Shown: piece after piece, positions 22,515 to 31,140 of the stretch | Numbering within the stretch: position 1 is the stretch's first letter | How the letters are laid out: every line of letters starts with the position of its first letter | Source of the DNA: a virus | Reading direction: 5' to 3' (one strand) | DNA: 43,214 nt | IMG/VR virus record: IMGVR_UViG_3300032308_001472 | Span: 1 to 43,214 of that record | The notes under the pieces: model-generated | What the model was told of the DNA's origin: nothing | Databases searched by the model: none | Seen by the model: only the letters and a program-made list of their open reading frames with translations | Translations under genes and position numbers: made by a program

Positions 22515-23398
22515 TTATCGAGGAGGGAGCCCTTCACTGCCCAGCCGGCCGTGGCACTGCTGGATCCCGAAAGGGGGTTGGACTTGCCGCTGCCGGTGTA
22601 GGACTGGAACCGGTTGGTGGCCTTGACGCCGTAATCAATCCCGCTGAGCACTGCAGTGCCGATGCGGAGGCCGGCGGCGGCACTGCTGGGCGCCGCGCCG
22701 GTCATCGTCGGGGCCCCGGGCAGCACCAGCGACGGCAGCGGAATGAAGGGCGCCATCGGCTCCAGATAGGGCTGGGCCTCATAGAACGCCTGGCTGTTGT
22801 AGGCATTGAGGTACTGGGCCACCGCCCCCGCCTGCTCCCGCCGGTACTGCCGCTTCCTCAGCCCCTCATTGATGGCGGTGATCGTCTGGTAGTCACCCTC
22901 CTGCCGCAGGAAATCATTCATCAGCCGGTCGATCGTGGCGCCCATCTGCGGGTTGGCACGGATCGCGGCCCGGTTCTTCAGGGCCGCGATGCTGTACTGC
23001 TGCAGCGCCACAGCATCGGCCATGCCCTGCTCGCTCAGCCGCTGCTGGATCGCGTCGGCAGTGGCGACGAACTGCTCGCCGGCCGCCTGGCGGGTCTCGC
23101 GCACGATCTCGGCCTGGTCGATCTGCTTCACCAGATCGACGTTCCTCTGCGACCGTGCATAGGCGAGATCCTGGTTGTACTGGACCGTCTGCGCCCAGTA
23201 GTTCTGCTGCTGGTTGGCCCGGTTGATCGCCGTTTCGATTGAGGTCCGCCAGCCGGCGTAACGTGCGTTCGCCTGCTGCAGTGCCTGCTCGTTCAGATAC
23301 TGCTGCTGCTCGGCCCTGTTCGTCGCAACGGCGCCGAAGATGTTCAGGCCCGTGTTGACGGCGCCGAGACCAATGCCGAGCAGCGCAGGAAGGGCCAT
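22511..23398 (-). CDS. internal virion protein B (T7 gp14-like)
   Basis: 295 aa (T7 gp14 is 196). The hydrophobic N-terminus MALPALLGIGLGAVNTGLNIFGAVATNRAEQQQYLNEQALQQANARY is typical of cyanopodovirus gp14 homologues. A long Gln/Ala-rich helical region (AINRANQQQNYWAQTVQYNQDLAYARSQRN) follows, then a Pro/Ser/Gly-rich C-terminus. In T7, gp14 is ejected and forms the outer-membrane pore of the translocation channel; the N-terminal hydrophobic helix suits this. The start overlaps the stop of the upstream gp13-like gene by 1 nt, and the stop overlaps the gp15-like start. Confidence 0.8.
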   Translation of the reverse strand: MALPALLGIGLGAVNTGLNIFGAVATNRAEQQQYLNEQALQQANARYAGWRTSIETAINRANQQQNYWAQTVQYNQDLAYARSQRNVDLVKQIDQAEIVRETRQAAGEQFVATADAIQQRLSEQGMADAVALQQYSIAALKNRAAIRANPQMGATIDRLMNDFLRQEGDYQTITAINEGLRKRQYRREQAGAVAQYLNAYNSQAFYEAQPYLEPMAPFIPLPSLVLPGAPTMTGAAPSSAAAGLRIGTAVLSGIDYGVKATNRFQSYTGSGKSNPLSGSSSATAGWAVKGSLLDK

Positions 23399-23856
23399 TA
23401 CATCTTCAGCCTGAAGTAGTGGAACAGGTTGCAGCTGGGTCCGTGCGGCTCAGGTGGGAACACCTCGAACCCCAAAGACTGCAGCCACCGCACCGATTCT
23501 AAGTTGCGTGCACAGACCCAGTTATGGAGCAGTGCCCCGCCGCTCTGCAGTCTCTCCTGCACCAGTGAATTGATCCAGGCCCTGGCACCCCGGGCCAGTT
23601 GCCGCCGGTGCGATTCGGTCGCGGTGAGCGCATCGGTGCCGAGCATCCAGACAAAATGCCCGTTCACCCCGGCCAGGCCGCAGGGCTGCCCGTCGTCCCC
23701 TTCGATCCCGATCACCACATCGCTGTGGCAGAAGGCATCCATGCACGCGATCTGTGGGTGCCGGCCCTCGGCCGCCTGGAGTTCGAAGCGGTCAGCCTGC
23801 CGCAGGTTGCGGGCCACGGCGCGGGCGAAGGCCCCCGATGGGCGGACGATCCTCAT
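23398..23856 (-). CDS. internal virion protein A-like / GNAT-fold protein (T7 gp13 position)
   Basis: 152 aa from the ATG at 23856, which overlaps the upstream stop (ATGA). It shows acetyltransferase-fold features: a basic N-terminal helix (GAFARAVARNLRQADRFEL), a beta strand region (DVVIGIEGDDGQPCGLAGV) and the C-terminal signature NLESVRWLQSLGFEVFPPEPHG. T7 gp13, at the same place after the tail tubular genes, also has a GNAT-like fold and is needed for virion assembly. Whether it has catalytic activity cannot be told; the acetyl-CoA loop is not obvious. Confidence 0.7.
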   Translation of the reverse strand: MRIVRPSGAFARAVARNLRQADRFELQAAEGRHPQIACMDAFCHSDVVIGIEGDDGQPCGLAGVNGHFVWMLGTDALTATESHRRQLARGARAWINSLVQERLQSGGALLHNWVCARNLESVRWLQSLGFEVFPPEPHGPSCNLFHYFRLKM

Positions 23857-26306
23857 CGTGCCTTCCCTCCCAGGATCCCCACCCACTCCAGCGTGGTGAA
23901 CTTGCACGGCCTGGCGGTCCCGTTTCGCAGCGTCACCCTGGCCCGCCGGCCCTCGCTCATGATCGGGATCGAGAAGATCCCCTCGGCCGCCGGCCCGGGA
24001 GCAGTGAACCGGTAGACCGCTTCGGCCCGGCCCTCGGGCGTCACCGTGGCCTCGAAGTAGCCGCTGTCGTGGTAGCGGAGCTTGGCGCTCCGGATCTGGG
24101 TCCGCACCTCATTCAGCGCCACCTTGCCGCCCCCGATCTCCTTCATTGCCTTGAACCGGGTGAACTCGTAGAAGAAGTCGTAGGCCTCCCCGAAGAACAC
24201 CTGGGCTGCGCTCCAGTTCCCTTTCGCGGTGATGGTGGTGGCCCACATGCTGGCCGTGCCGATCCTCACCCCCTCCTCCCAGGCGCCGCCGCTGCCGTAG
24301 GCCGACCACGCCTGCACGGGGCCCGCCGCGTAATAGGGCAGGGTCCAGGTGGTGGTCTGGGTCGTTGCGTTGTACACCCCGGGCGCCACCCGCAGGGCCG
24401 CCGGTGTCGCCGTGGTGGTGCTTACCCGCCGGTCCAGCAGCAGGGGGTGCAGGGGGCTGTCGTCGTCCACCTGGCGGTCAGCCACCCGCATCCGCTCCAG
24501 CCACACGGACCCGTCCGGGTACTGCACCAACAGGTACAGCACCTCCTCGACCACGCTGATCTCCATGATCTTGGTGGCGCCGTTGATCTGCCAGTAGCTC
24601 CAACTGGCCTGCACCCGCTCGCCGCCGGCCCCGCTGTTGCGGAAGAAGAACTTGTGGGTGTAGATCCGGTTCCGGTAGCCCGCCTTCTGGCTGATCGCAT
24701 ACCAGGCGTTGCCGGTGGCGTTCACCGCCAGCCGGAACACATCGCCAGGCACATAGGAGCCGGCCTTCTCGTTCAGGCCCTGGGCATCGGCCACCAGTGC
24801 GTTGCCTGCCCCCCGGATCGAGAACTCTCTGAACTGGGTCCACTGCCCGTTCTTCTGGGCGAACACGATGGCGCCGGCCACCTGGATAGGCCGCACGTCC
24901 GGGTCGATCTCGTACTGGGTAAGGACCGTGATCTGCGCCGATGCGGGGGTCAGTGCCTGCTCGGAAGATCCAAGGCGGAATTGCAGCTGCTCGGAGAACA
25001 GAATCAGCTCGTCCTGATAGGTGACCGCATACCGCAGGATCGAAACCTGATTGTTGCTGGCGCTCAGATCGATGGGGTCGCTGTCGAGAACTGCGATCGT
25101 GGTCTCGGGGAAGAACTCGAAGAAGTCCTGTGCCCGACTGAGGATCACCGCCTCGTCTGACAGTATGCCCAACCGGTTCCGATATACGAAAATGTCGTTA
25201 ATCGGCTTCCCTATAAATGTCGGGTCAGGCGCACTTTCGTAGTCCCCAGCCGTTCGCCCGCCCCACTGCGGCAGTTCATAGCCGCTGTAGGTGGTGCCAT
25301 TGGCCGGGCCGAAGTAGAACTGTCCGCTCGCCAGGCGCACCAGCACGTGGGGCATGGTGGCCGGGTTGATCTTGTACTCCACCCCGGGCGCGACGGTCTC
25401 CTCCCAGCTCCCCTCCCCGAAGGTGCCGCCGCCAGTCCGCACCTGGAAGCTCACGTAGTAGCCGTCGTAACGGTTGCCAGGATCGCCCACTACCTCCACC
25501 TGATACCCCTGCGGGGCGATGGTCGGCAACTGGGTGAATGACTGCACGCTGTTGGTGATGGCGGTGATGTCGGCGTTCGCCCGCGCATCGGTGGCCTGCA
25601 GGGTGATGGGGTATTCGCTCATGAAATGCAGGACCGATCCCCTCTGATCCATGTACACCCAAGGCGTGACCACCCCGCCCGTAAACAGGGCCTGTCTCAG
25701 CTCGGTGGCGATTCCCTCAGTGCTGATCGGGTAGGTGGTCGTCGTGCCGCCGCTGACGATCACCGGCGCCACCTGAGTCGTCACGGTGGCCTGGACGCCG
25801 TTTACGTTCAGCTTGTAGGTCTGGCCATAGCTCGCGGCCTTTACCCACACCAAGGCCTCATGCACTGCCCGGGGGGTTGCCGGGGCCAGGGCGTAGTCCA
25901 TGGCGGCCGACACCAGCCGGTTGGAGATGAAGGTGACATCGGCGATGGATGTGGCCCGCAACTGCCCGTTCGGATCGGTCACCCCCGCCAGGTAGCCATA
26001 GCCGCTCGGGGCGTTCACCGTTCGCGGGCTGCCGTCGAGGGCGAACACGTTGATGCCACCGGCGCGGATCACCGCCTGGTAGCGCTCGTTCCCGTCGCGA
26101 AGGATCGTGTGAACGAACGCATCGCCGTAGCTGCCGTCGGATATCTTGGCCAGGGCCACCGTGGGATCGCGCTTCCGCAGCCCCTCGCCCAGGGAGCTGA
26201 CGGCGTTGATCTGCTCCTTGGCCTGGGTCGGATCCCGCTGGGCATCCGCCTGCTGGGACACCCCCTGGATCAGGTTCGGGATCAGGTAGGTGGTGAGCTC
26301 AGCCAC
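23853..26306 (-). CDS. tail tubular protein B (T7 gp12-like nozzle)
   Basis: 817 aa (T7 gp12 is 794). The N-terminus MAELTTYLIPNLIQGVSQQADAQRDPTQAKEQINAVSSLGEGLRKRDPTV is the highly typical gp12 start. Further family features are FVHTILRDGNERYQAVIRAGGINVFALDG, KPINDIFVYRNRLGILSDEAVILSRAQDFFEFFP and ILRYAVTYQDELILFSEQLQFRLGS. It forms the tail nozzle below the gp11 ring. The start overlaps the end of the tail tubular A gene by 8 nt, and the two are translated in tandem. Confidence 0.95.
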   Translation of the reverse strand: MAELTTYLIPNLIQGVSQQADAQRDPTQAKEQINAVSSLGEGLRKRDPTVALAKISDGSYGDAFVHTILRDGNERYQAVIRAGGINVFALDGSPRTVNAPSGYGYLAGVTDPNGQLRATSIADVTFISNRLVSAAMDYALAPATPRAVHEALVWVKAASYGQTYKLNVNGVQATVTTQVAPVIVSGGTTTTYPISTEGIATELRQALFTGGVVTPWVYMDQRGSVLHFMSEYPITLQATDARANADITAITNSVQSFTQLPTIAPQGYQVEVVGDPGNRYDGYYVSFQVRTGGGTFGEGSWEETVAPGVEYKINPATMPHVLVRLASGQFYFGPANGTTYSGYELPQWGGRTAGDYESAPDPTFIGKPINDIFVYRNRLGILSDEAVILSRAQDFFEFFPETTIAVLDSDPIDLSASNNQVSILRYAVTYQDELILFSEQLQFRLGSSEQALTPASAQITVLTQYEIDPDVRPIQVAGAIVFAQKNGQWTQFREFSIRGAGNALVADAQGLNEKAGSYVPGDVFRLAVNATGNAWYAISQKAGYRNRIYTHKFFFRNSGAGGERVQASWSYWQINGATKIMEISVVEEVLYLLVQYPDGSVWLERMRVADRQVDDDSPLHPLLLDRRVSTTTATPAALRVAPGVYNATTQTTTWTLPYYAAGPVQAWSAYGSGGAWEEGVRIGTASMWATTITAKGNWSAAQVFFGEAYDFFYEFTRFKAMKEIGGGKVALNEVRTQIRSAKLRYHDSGYFEATVTPEGRAEAVYRFTAPGPAAEGIFSIPIMSEGRRARVTLRNGTARPCKFTTLEWVGILGGKAR

Positions 26307-26955
26307 GGAGAATCGAGGTGCGGCGGCCGTGGACCAGCCCGAAGCCGGGGCTGAAGGTGGGGAAGGGCTGCAGCCCAGGGCCGGCGGTGAGGATGTTGGG
26401 CTGCTGCTGGTCGTTCTCCACCCGCAGCAGTTCCGCCCATGCCCTGGCCTCCTGCTCGGCGCTGCTCTGGCTCACCGCCTGGCTGGTCAGCACCCGCTCC
26501 GAGAACACCCGGGAGGCCCGCACCGTGACCCACCGGTTGTAGGCCTCGGGGCACTCGTCCCAGCTCAGGAACAGGATCACGTCGGCCTCCAGGTAGGCCA
26601 CGTCCAGCTCATAGGTGCGGGCTTCCTTGTCGTAGACCCGCAGGCCCCGCAGCTGGAACCGGTGCGCCCACTGGAACCGATCGGTGGTGAAGCTCACCAC
26701 GTTGGCTGGGACCACGATCTCGCCCGTGGAAACATCCCGCTCGAACCTGTAGCCCTCCTCCCGGTTCCACGTCCATCCCCTGGTCTGCCCCTCCTTGTGG
26801 AGCTCCAGGATCACCCGTTCGGCCATCATGGCCTCGGCGTTCTGCTCGTCCTCGAGGGTGGCCACCGGCGACTCGCCGATGGCGCCCAGCAGCACGTTCA
26901 CCGCCTCCACAAGGTTCGTCCGCCCTGGGGTCAGGCTCTGGTTCAGCAGGCCCAC
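26299..26955 (-). CDS. tail tubular protein A (T7 gp11-like)
   Basis: 218 aa from a GTG at 26955, chosen because it follows the promoter-like motif at 26963-26976 by 7 nt and gives the usual gp11 N-terminus LVEAVNVLLGAIGESPVATLE (T7 gp11 is 196 aa). Later parts fit too (AERVILELHKEGQTRGWTWNREEGYRF, YDKEARTYELDV, FSERVLTSQAVSQSSAEQEARAWAELLRVENDQQQPNIL). It forms the ring between portal and nozzle. An upstream in-frame extension to 27084 runs back through the motif and the capsid terminator and is not believed. Confidence 0.93.
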   Translation of the reverse strand: MGLLNQSLTPGRTNLVEAVNVLLGAIGESPVATLEDEQNAEAMMAERVILELHKEGQTRGWTWNREEGYRFERDVSTGEIVVPANVVSFTTDRFQWAHRFQLRGLRVYDKEARTYELDVAYLEADVILFLSWDECPEAYNRWVTVRASRVFSERVLTSQAVSQSSAEQEARAWAELLRVENDQQQPNILTAGPGLQPFPTFSPGFGLVHGRRTSILRG

Positions 26956-26962
26956 GGGACAG

Positions 26963-26976
26963 CTGCAGGGGTGCAG
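26963..26976 (-). promoter_or_regulatory. CTGCA-N4-TGCAG motif before tail tubular A
   Basis: The minus strand reads CTGCA-CCCC-TGCAG, ending 7 nt before the GTG at 26955 and located just after the capsid terminator. It would re-initiate transcription of the tail genes. Confidence 0.6.
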
Positions 26977-27005
26977 CCCAATCGTACCGGCGAACTGCAG
27001 CCATG

Positions 27006-27033
27006 AAAAAGGGGGCCCCCTCACAGGCCCCCT
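27006..27033 (-). terminator. rho-independent terminator after major capsid gene
   Basis: On the minus strand an 8-bp perfect stem AGGGGGCC / GGCCCCCT with an 8-nt loop is followed by a run of Ts. It begins about 24 nt after the capsid stop. It corresponds in place to T-phi, which follows gene 10 in T7 and limits read-through into tail genes. Confidence 0.85.
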
Positions 27034-27056
27034 GGTTCTGCCTTCGCCCTCAGAGT

Positions 27057-28064
27057 TTAGGGGATGGAGATGCTGGCGGCACACTCGGGCCTGAGACTCT
27101 TCATGCCGATGGCCATTTTGGCGGTCATCAGGTGAGCCTGGTACATCTTGAAGAAGTCACCGCTGGGATCGGTCATCTCCAAGGTGGGCCGCTTCAGGAT
27201 CAGCAGGCCGGCGGCGTCCGGGTGCCAGATCAGGGCCCGACACTTGGTTAGATCCTGCTGGTACTCCGCGTTCCGGTCGCCGGTCACGTTGGTGTAGGCG
27301 GCCTGGGTGACGTGGTTCGACTCGATCACCGGGATCCCCTTGATCCGAAGCCGGGGGGAGCCGTCAGCAATCGAACCGTTCTCACGGCCGGCGAAGTCGG
27401 CGTTAATGGCGCGGGTCGATTCCAGGAGGAAGTCGTACTCGTCCGGCGGAACAGCACAGATGAGGTTGTTCGTGGGGACGCGCTTCTTCTTCATGGCCAC
27501 CTTGGCGTTACCGATCAGGGAGATCAGTTCGTCGCCTTTGGCGGCCTTGGTGGCAGCGGCATAGCCGGCGCTCGTGGTCAGGCTGGTGCCGACCCGGTTG
27601 GCGTTGATGGCCTTCGCCAGCTGGGGGGTGCTCCGCTTGGAACAAGCAAAGATCACCCGGGCCCCACGGCGGTCCACGTCCTCAGCCAGTGCCTCGCCGG
27701 CCTGGTGGGAATAGTCCTGCCGCACCGAGTAGTACGCCATGGCCTCGTCCAGCTCGTAGATCTTCTGGGGCGCCACAAGCAGCGCATCCAGGTTGATCTC
27801 CTCCTCGGCGTGGTCCGAAGGTACGTTGGTGTCCATCTCCGCGATGTTCACACCGGGGGTGTGATACGCGGCGACGGCGCGGCCGCTCACCGGGAACTTG
27901 GCCGAACGGCCACCGGTGATGGTGCGGGTCTTCAGCTTGTCTTTGAAAACGCAGTTCTCATCGAACGAGGTAAGCATCTCGGCAATGCCGAGCCGGAGGA
28001 ACATGGCGAGTGCGTCGCCGGTCCCTCCGATTTGCCCAGTACGGGCGAGGTTGATGGTGGCCAT
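27057..28064 (-). CDS. major capsid protein (T7 gp10-like)
   Basis: 335 aa (T7 gp10A is 345). It begins MATINLARTGQIGGTGDALAMFLRLGIAEMLTSFDENCVFKDKL and has the T7-like HK97-fold capsid pattern TRTITGGRSAKFPVSGRAVAAYHTPG, INLDALLVAPQKIYELDEAMAYYSVRQDYSHQAGEALAEDVDRR, and C-terminal LILKRPTLEMTDPSGDFFKMYQAHLMTAKMAIGMKSLRPE. It is preceded by a promoter-like motif about 80 nt upstream and followed by a strong terminator, giving the capsid its own high-level transcript. No frameshift site for a second capsid form was noticed at the 3' end. Confidence 0.97.
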   Translation of the reverse strand: MATINLARTGQIGGTGDALAMFLRLGIAEMLTSFDENCVFKDKLKTRTITGGRSAKFPVSGRAVAAYHTPGVNIAEMDTNVPSDHAEEEINLDALLVAPQKIYELDEAMAYYSVRQDYSHQAGEALAEDVDRRGARVIFACSKRSTPQLAKAINANRVGTSLTTSAGYAAATKAAKGDELISLIGNAKVAMKKKRVPTNNLICAVPPDEYDFLLESTRAINADFAGRENGSIADGSPRLRIKGIPVIESNHVTQAAYTNVTGDRNAEYQQDLTKCRALIWHPDAAGLLILKRPTLEMTDPSGDFFKMYQAHLMTAKMAIGMKSLRPECAASISIP

Positions 28065-28142
28065 TGGCCCAGGGTTTGCAGTGAGCGACTGCTACCTCTC
28101 TGGGCCTGGCCGGGTTCTCCCCCTCGGGGGGCCCTCCATCCA

Positions 28143-28156
28143 CTGCAGGGTTGCAG
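28143..28156 (-). promoter_or_regulatory. CTGCA-N4-TGCAG motif before capsid gene
   Basis: The minus strand reads CTCTGCA-ACCC-TGCAG. It lies in the 117-bp gap between scaffold and capsid genes, about 79 nt upstream of the capsid ATG. It is the longest leader among the structural sites. Confidence 0.55.
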
Positions 28157-28181
28157 AGCAGACTCGTGACGCAAGGTTACG

Positions 28182-29093
28182 TCAGAAGTTGCTCCGTGCA
28201 ACTGCAGCGTCTACTTCTTTTCGGTATTTCGGGTCCGTGGTGTAGAGCTTCCGGCCGCGCTCATCCGTCTTGGCCATGGCCGCCTGCAGTTCCTCCATGT
28301 CCTCGAAGACCATCCCGCCGCCGCTGAGGTTCGCCTTCCCCCCGGCGATCAGCTGGGGCTCCCGGGGCGTCGCCGCGCTGTAGCGGGCATCGAAGCCCTT
28401 CAGCATCGCCAGGGCCGCGGCGCGGTTGCCGCTCTCCAGCATCCCGTTGAAGGCTTCGATCTCGGCCTGATCCACGTTGGCGGTGACCCACTCATTCACC
28501 CGGGCCATGCGCTCAGCGCCGCCGGCCTGCTGCACGATCTCAGCCACGGCGGCCTGATCCAGCGGGGTGCCCTGGGGGGCGGCCTCGGGCGCCGGGCGGA
28601 AGGAGTTGATGTAGCCCTCCACTACTGCCTTGGGGTGGCCGGTGGCCTCGGCCAGCTTGTCGATCGTGGCGGCGTCGATCTCCTGTCCGGCCCGCACCTT
28701 GGCGTCGATCTCGTAGGGGTTCACCTCAGCCGACTCAAAGGCCGCTGTCAGGCCCTCGCCGTAGTCGGCGACGGACTTCTCGCGGTTGAACTCGGGCGCC
28801 TCCACCGGGGCGGGGGGCTGCTGGTTGGCGCGGTACTCCTGCTCGATCTGCATCAGCCGGAACACCTCGGCCGCGCTCTTGCCCTTGTATTTCTCGGGCA
28901 GGCCGTCGTCCTCGGCGGGGGCCGGGGGCTCCTCCTGCCCCTGCAGGAACTGGCTCAGCGGATCGGCGGCGCCGCCCCGGCCCTGCTCCTCGCCGGTCTG
29001 TTCCTGCAGGAACTCTTCAAGCAGTCCTTCCTGGCCAGGGCCAGCCATGAAGGCAAGTGGGTGCTTCTCGGTGGTGGTCGGGGTGGTGGTCAT
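28182..29093 (-). CDS. scaffolding / capsid assembly protein (T7 gp9-like)
   Basis: 303 aa (T7 gp9 is 307). Acidic and Pro/Gln-rich with the typical gp9 features DDGLPEKYKGKSAAEVFRLMQIEQEYR, ESAEVNPYEIDAKVRAGQEIDAATIDKLAEATGHPKAVVEGYIN, ERMARVNEWVTANVDQAEIEAFNGMLESGN, and a C-terminal helix-turn-helix-like end DPKYRKEVDAAVARSNF that usually contacts capsid. It lies between portal and capsid as in T7. The start follows an ACC/CCC-type leader (CCCACCACCCAACC), and the protein itself begins with a Thr/Pro run. Confidence 0.93.
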   Translation of the reverse strand: MTTTPTTTEKHPLAFMAGPGQEGLLEEFLQEQTGEEQGRGGAADPLSQFLQGQEEPPAPAEDDGLPEKYKGKSAAEVFRLMQIEQEYRANQQPPAPVEAPEFNREKSVADYGEGLTAAFESAEVNPYEIDAKVRAGQEIDAATIDKLAEATGHPKAVVEGYINSFRPAPEAAPQGTPLDQAAVAEIVQQAGGAERMARVNEWVTANVDQAEIEAFNGMLESGNRAAALAMLKGFDARYSAATPREPQLIAGGKANLSGGGMVFEDMEELQAAMAKTDERGRKLYTTDPKYRKEVDAAVARSNF

Positions 29094-30736
29094 GGTTGGG
29101 TGGTGGGTTGTTCGCCTTCCGGCGGGGTGTTGGCCATCTGCTGGTAGGCCTGGGCCGCCTGCGCCTGCTTGGCGGGGTCAGCCGCCGGGGCGGCCATGGC
29201 GGCCTGGGCCATCTCCATCTGCCGCTGCTGCTGCATCTGCTCCTGTGCCGCCTGGGCCTCCTGCGCCAGCTCCTCCTCCGTCTTGATCGCATCGAGGTTT
29301 GGCAGGTTGCTGGCGGTCGCCATCTGGGTCACCAGTCGGTTCACCTTCAGGAATTGCGGCACGGCCTCGGGGCCCAGCAGCTTCACCAGCAGATCCACGA
29401 ACTGGGTGATCCGCTCCAGGTCGTTGCCACGGCCAACGGCGGCCAGGCCCACGGACACCACCGGCTTGACCAGCCTCTTGTCCAGCGTCGGCAGCTTCCC
29501 TTCCCTCGTCAGCAGGGCGATCATCCGGCGCACGTAGGGGTGCTGGAACTCCACCACGAGGATGCTGTAGAGCGACCCCAGGGCGTTCTCCAGCTGGAGC
29601 GCCTGCAGCCGCACCTCGCTGGCTGTGGTCCGCTCGGAGTCGCGGAAGTTCTGCAGCATCATGGCCTGGGACAGCCTGGCGGTGATCCGCTGCTCGGTCT
29701 GGGCTGCCACCGCCAAGTCGGCACTCTTGCCCACCTGGATCGGAAACACGTCATCCGGCATCACGGAGATGGCCGCACCGTTCGCCGCATCGGTGAACTG
29801 CTTGGGTGTCACCTGGCTGTGGGGCTTCACCCCGAAGATGCACCGGGCGCTGATCAGGGCCCCCTCGGCGATCGCCTGGCTCAGCACATCACCGGTGTGC
29901 AGGTCGGCCATGCAGGCGGCCTCCACGAACCCGGGGCTGTAGTCCTGGCCGTCCAGGTGGTACATCCGGAGCGGGATCCAGGGCGACTCATCGATCGGGC
30001 TGTGCCCATTGGTGTCCGGGATCTTCTGCTTGTGGAGCTCCTGATGCCAGGTGACCTTCTTCGCCTTCCAGTCCCACTCGATCAGGGTGTAGACCTTCAC
30101 CAGCTTGTGCTGGCTGCCCAGGCCCGGGGCCCGCTCGTCCTCCTTGCCCACGCTGGCCTTATGGATCTTCAGCGCCGCCTCGGGCAAACTCTTAACCGTG
30201 AGCTGTTCGCAGATCACCGCCAGGCTCGGCCGCCCGCTCGGCTCCCGCTTCAGCACGTACCGGCCCAGCCCGTACATCCGCAGCCCCTCGGCCGGCCGGT
30301 AGGCCAGCACGTTGCCAACCACCAGCAGTTGCAACACCCCCTCATGCAGCACTGGCCGGTCGTTGCTGTGCTCGATCGCCTTCAGCGTGCTGCGCTCGAT
30401 CACATTCAGCGCCTTGTCGAACTCGGCGCGCTCCTTCGCCACCTGATCCTTGTCCTCCCGGTCGGCGGTGACTCGGGCCATCTCGATCTCATCAATCGTC
30501 AGGCGGAAGAACGGCTCGGTCGGTGGCAGCAGTGCCATCAGCAACCGGCTTGCCAGGTTGGTGATCCCCTGCTGGCCCACGCCATTCCACGGCAGCGACA
30601 GATCAGGGGTGGACCCCGGGGTGGGGGTCTCCTCTGGCATCAGGTAGGGGATGGTCAGCTGGGCCGCCTGCTTCCCCCGGTTGATCCAGTAAGCCCGGTC
30701 ACTCAGCAGATCGTTGTAAAGCTCCTCGGCGCTCAC
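29090..30736 (-). CDS. portal / head-to-tail connector (T7 gp8-like)
   Basis: 548 aa (T7 gp8 is 536). It begins MSAEELYNDLLSDRAYWINRGKQAAQLTIPYLMPEE with a GTG at 30736. Family features: LPWNGVGQQGITNLASRLLMALLPPTEPFFRLTIDE, LQLLVVGNVLAYRP, TAARLSQ-type segment RITARLSQAMMLQNFRDSERTTASEVRLQALQLENALGSLYSILVVEFQHPYVRRMIALL, and a Gln/Ala-rich C-terminal tail. It is the dodecameric gate for DNA packaging and ejection. The stop overlaps the scaffold start. Confidence 0.97.
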   Translation of the reverse strand: MSAEELYNDLLSDRAYWINRGKQAAQLTIPYLMPEETPTPGSTPDLSLPWNGVGQQGITNLASRLLMALLPPTEPFFRLTIDEIEMARVTADREDKDQVAKERAEFDKALNVIERSTLKAIEHSNDRPVLHEGVLQLLVVGNVLAYRPAEGLRMYGLGRYVLKREPSGRPSLAVICEQLTVKSLPEAALKIHKASVGKEDERAPGLGSQHKLVKVYTLIEWDWKAKKVTWHQELHKQKIPDTNGHSPIDESPWIPLRMYHLDGQDYSPGFVEAACMADLHTGDVLSQAIAEGALISARCIFGVKPHSQVTPKQFTDAANGAAISVMPDDVFPIQVGKSADLAVAAQTEQRITARLSQAMMLQNFRDSERTTASEVRLQALQLENALGSLYSILVVEFQHPYVRRMIALLTREGKLPTLDKRLVKPVVSVGLAAVGRGNDLERITQFVDLLVKLLGPEAVPQFLKVNRLVTQMATASNLPNLDAIKTEEELAQEAQAAQEQMQQQRQMEMAQAAMAAPAADPAKQAQAAQAYQQMANTPPEGEQPTTQP

Positions 30737-30737
30737 G

Positions 30738-31130
30738 TCACACCCCCAGGTTCAGGCCAGCGCCTGCTTCGTTCTGGGTGCTGCCGGGCGTGATCTTCAG
30801 GCTGTCCTTCCGCTTGCGCCGTGGCGTGGTCGCCTCCGTGGTCAGCGGTGTGGTGGGCGCCTCGGCCGTGGTTGTGGTGGCGTAGGTGGTGGTCTGCCTG
30901 GCGGCGGCCTCAGCAGCAGCGGCGGCCTCTTCGGCGGCCAGCTCTTGCTGGCGCTGCAGCGTCATCTGGGTGATCGTGTCCGTCTGCGCCTGCAGCTGTG
31001 CAGCCATCGCCTGCTGCTGAGCGTTGGATTCCTGGATGAACTGCTTGGTTTCCTTCTCCTGCTTCCGCATCGCCTTCTTGTCGTACTTCTCTTCCCGCTG
31101 GCGTGGCTGGGTTGGTCCTCCTCCGCACAT
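30738..31130 (-). CDS. gp7.3-like virion-associated protein, second copy
   Basis: 130 aa from the ATG at 31130 (MCGGGPTQPRQREEKYDKK). A helical Gln-rich middle (KETKQFIQESNAQQQAMAAQLQAQTDTITQMTLQRQQELAAEE), a Thr-rich linker, then KRKDSLKITPGSTQNEAGAGLNLGV. The C-terminal pattern basic-x-SLxI..G.GLN(I/L) is that of T7 gp7.3, a tail assembly protein next to the portal gene. It shares the MCGGG start and the C-terminal pattern with the upstream gene, so the two are probably paralogues. The N-terminal Cys could matter for attachment, but this is unknown. Confidence 0.65.
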   Translation of the reverse strand: MCGGGPTQPRQREEKYDKKAMRKQEKETKQFIQESNAQQQAMAAQLQAQTDTITQMTLQRQQELAAEEAAAAAEAAARQTTTYATTTTAEAPTTPLTTEATTPRRKRKDSLKITPGSTQNEAGAGLNLGV

Positions 31131-31140
31131 GGCAAAATCC

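Noticed and set aside
24440-24462. Minus-strand CTGCACCCCCTGC inside the tail tubular B gene as a promoter
   Set aside because: Right arm missing, located inside a long coding region with no gene start nearby; a likely codon-driven coincidence.
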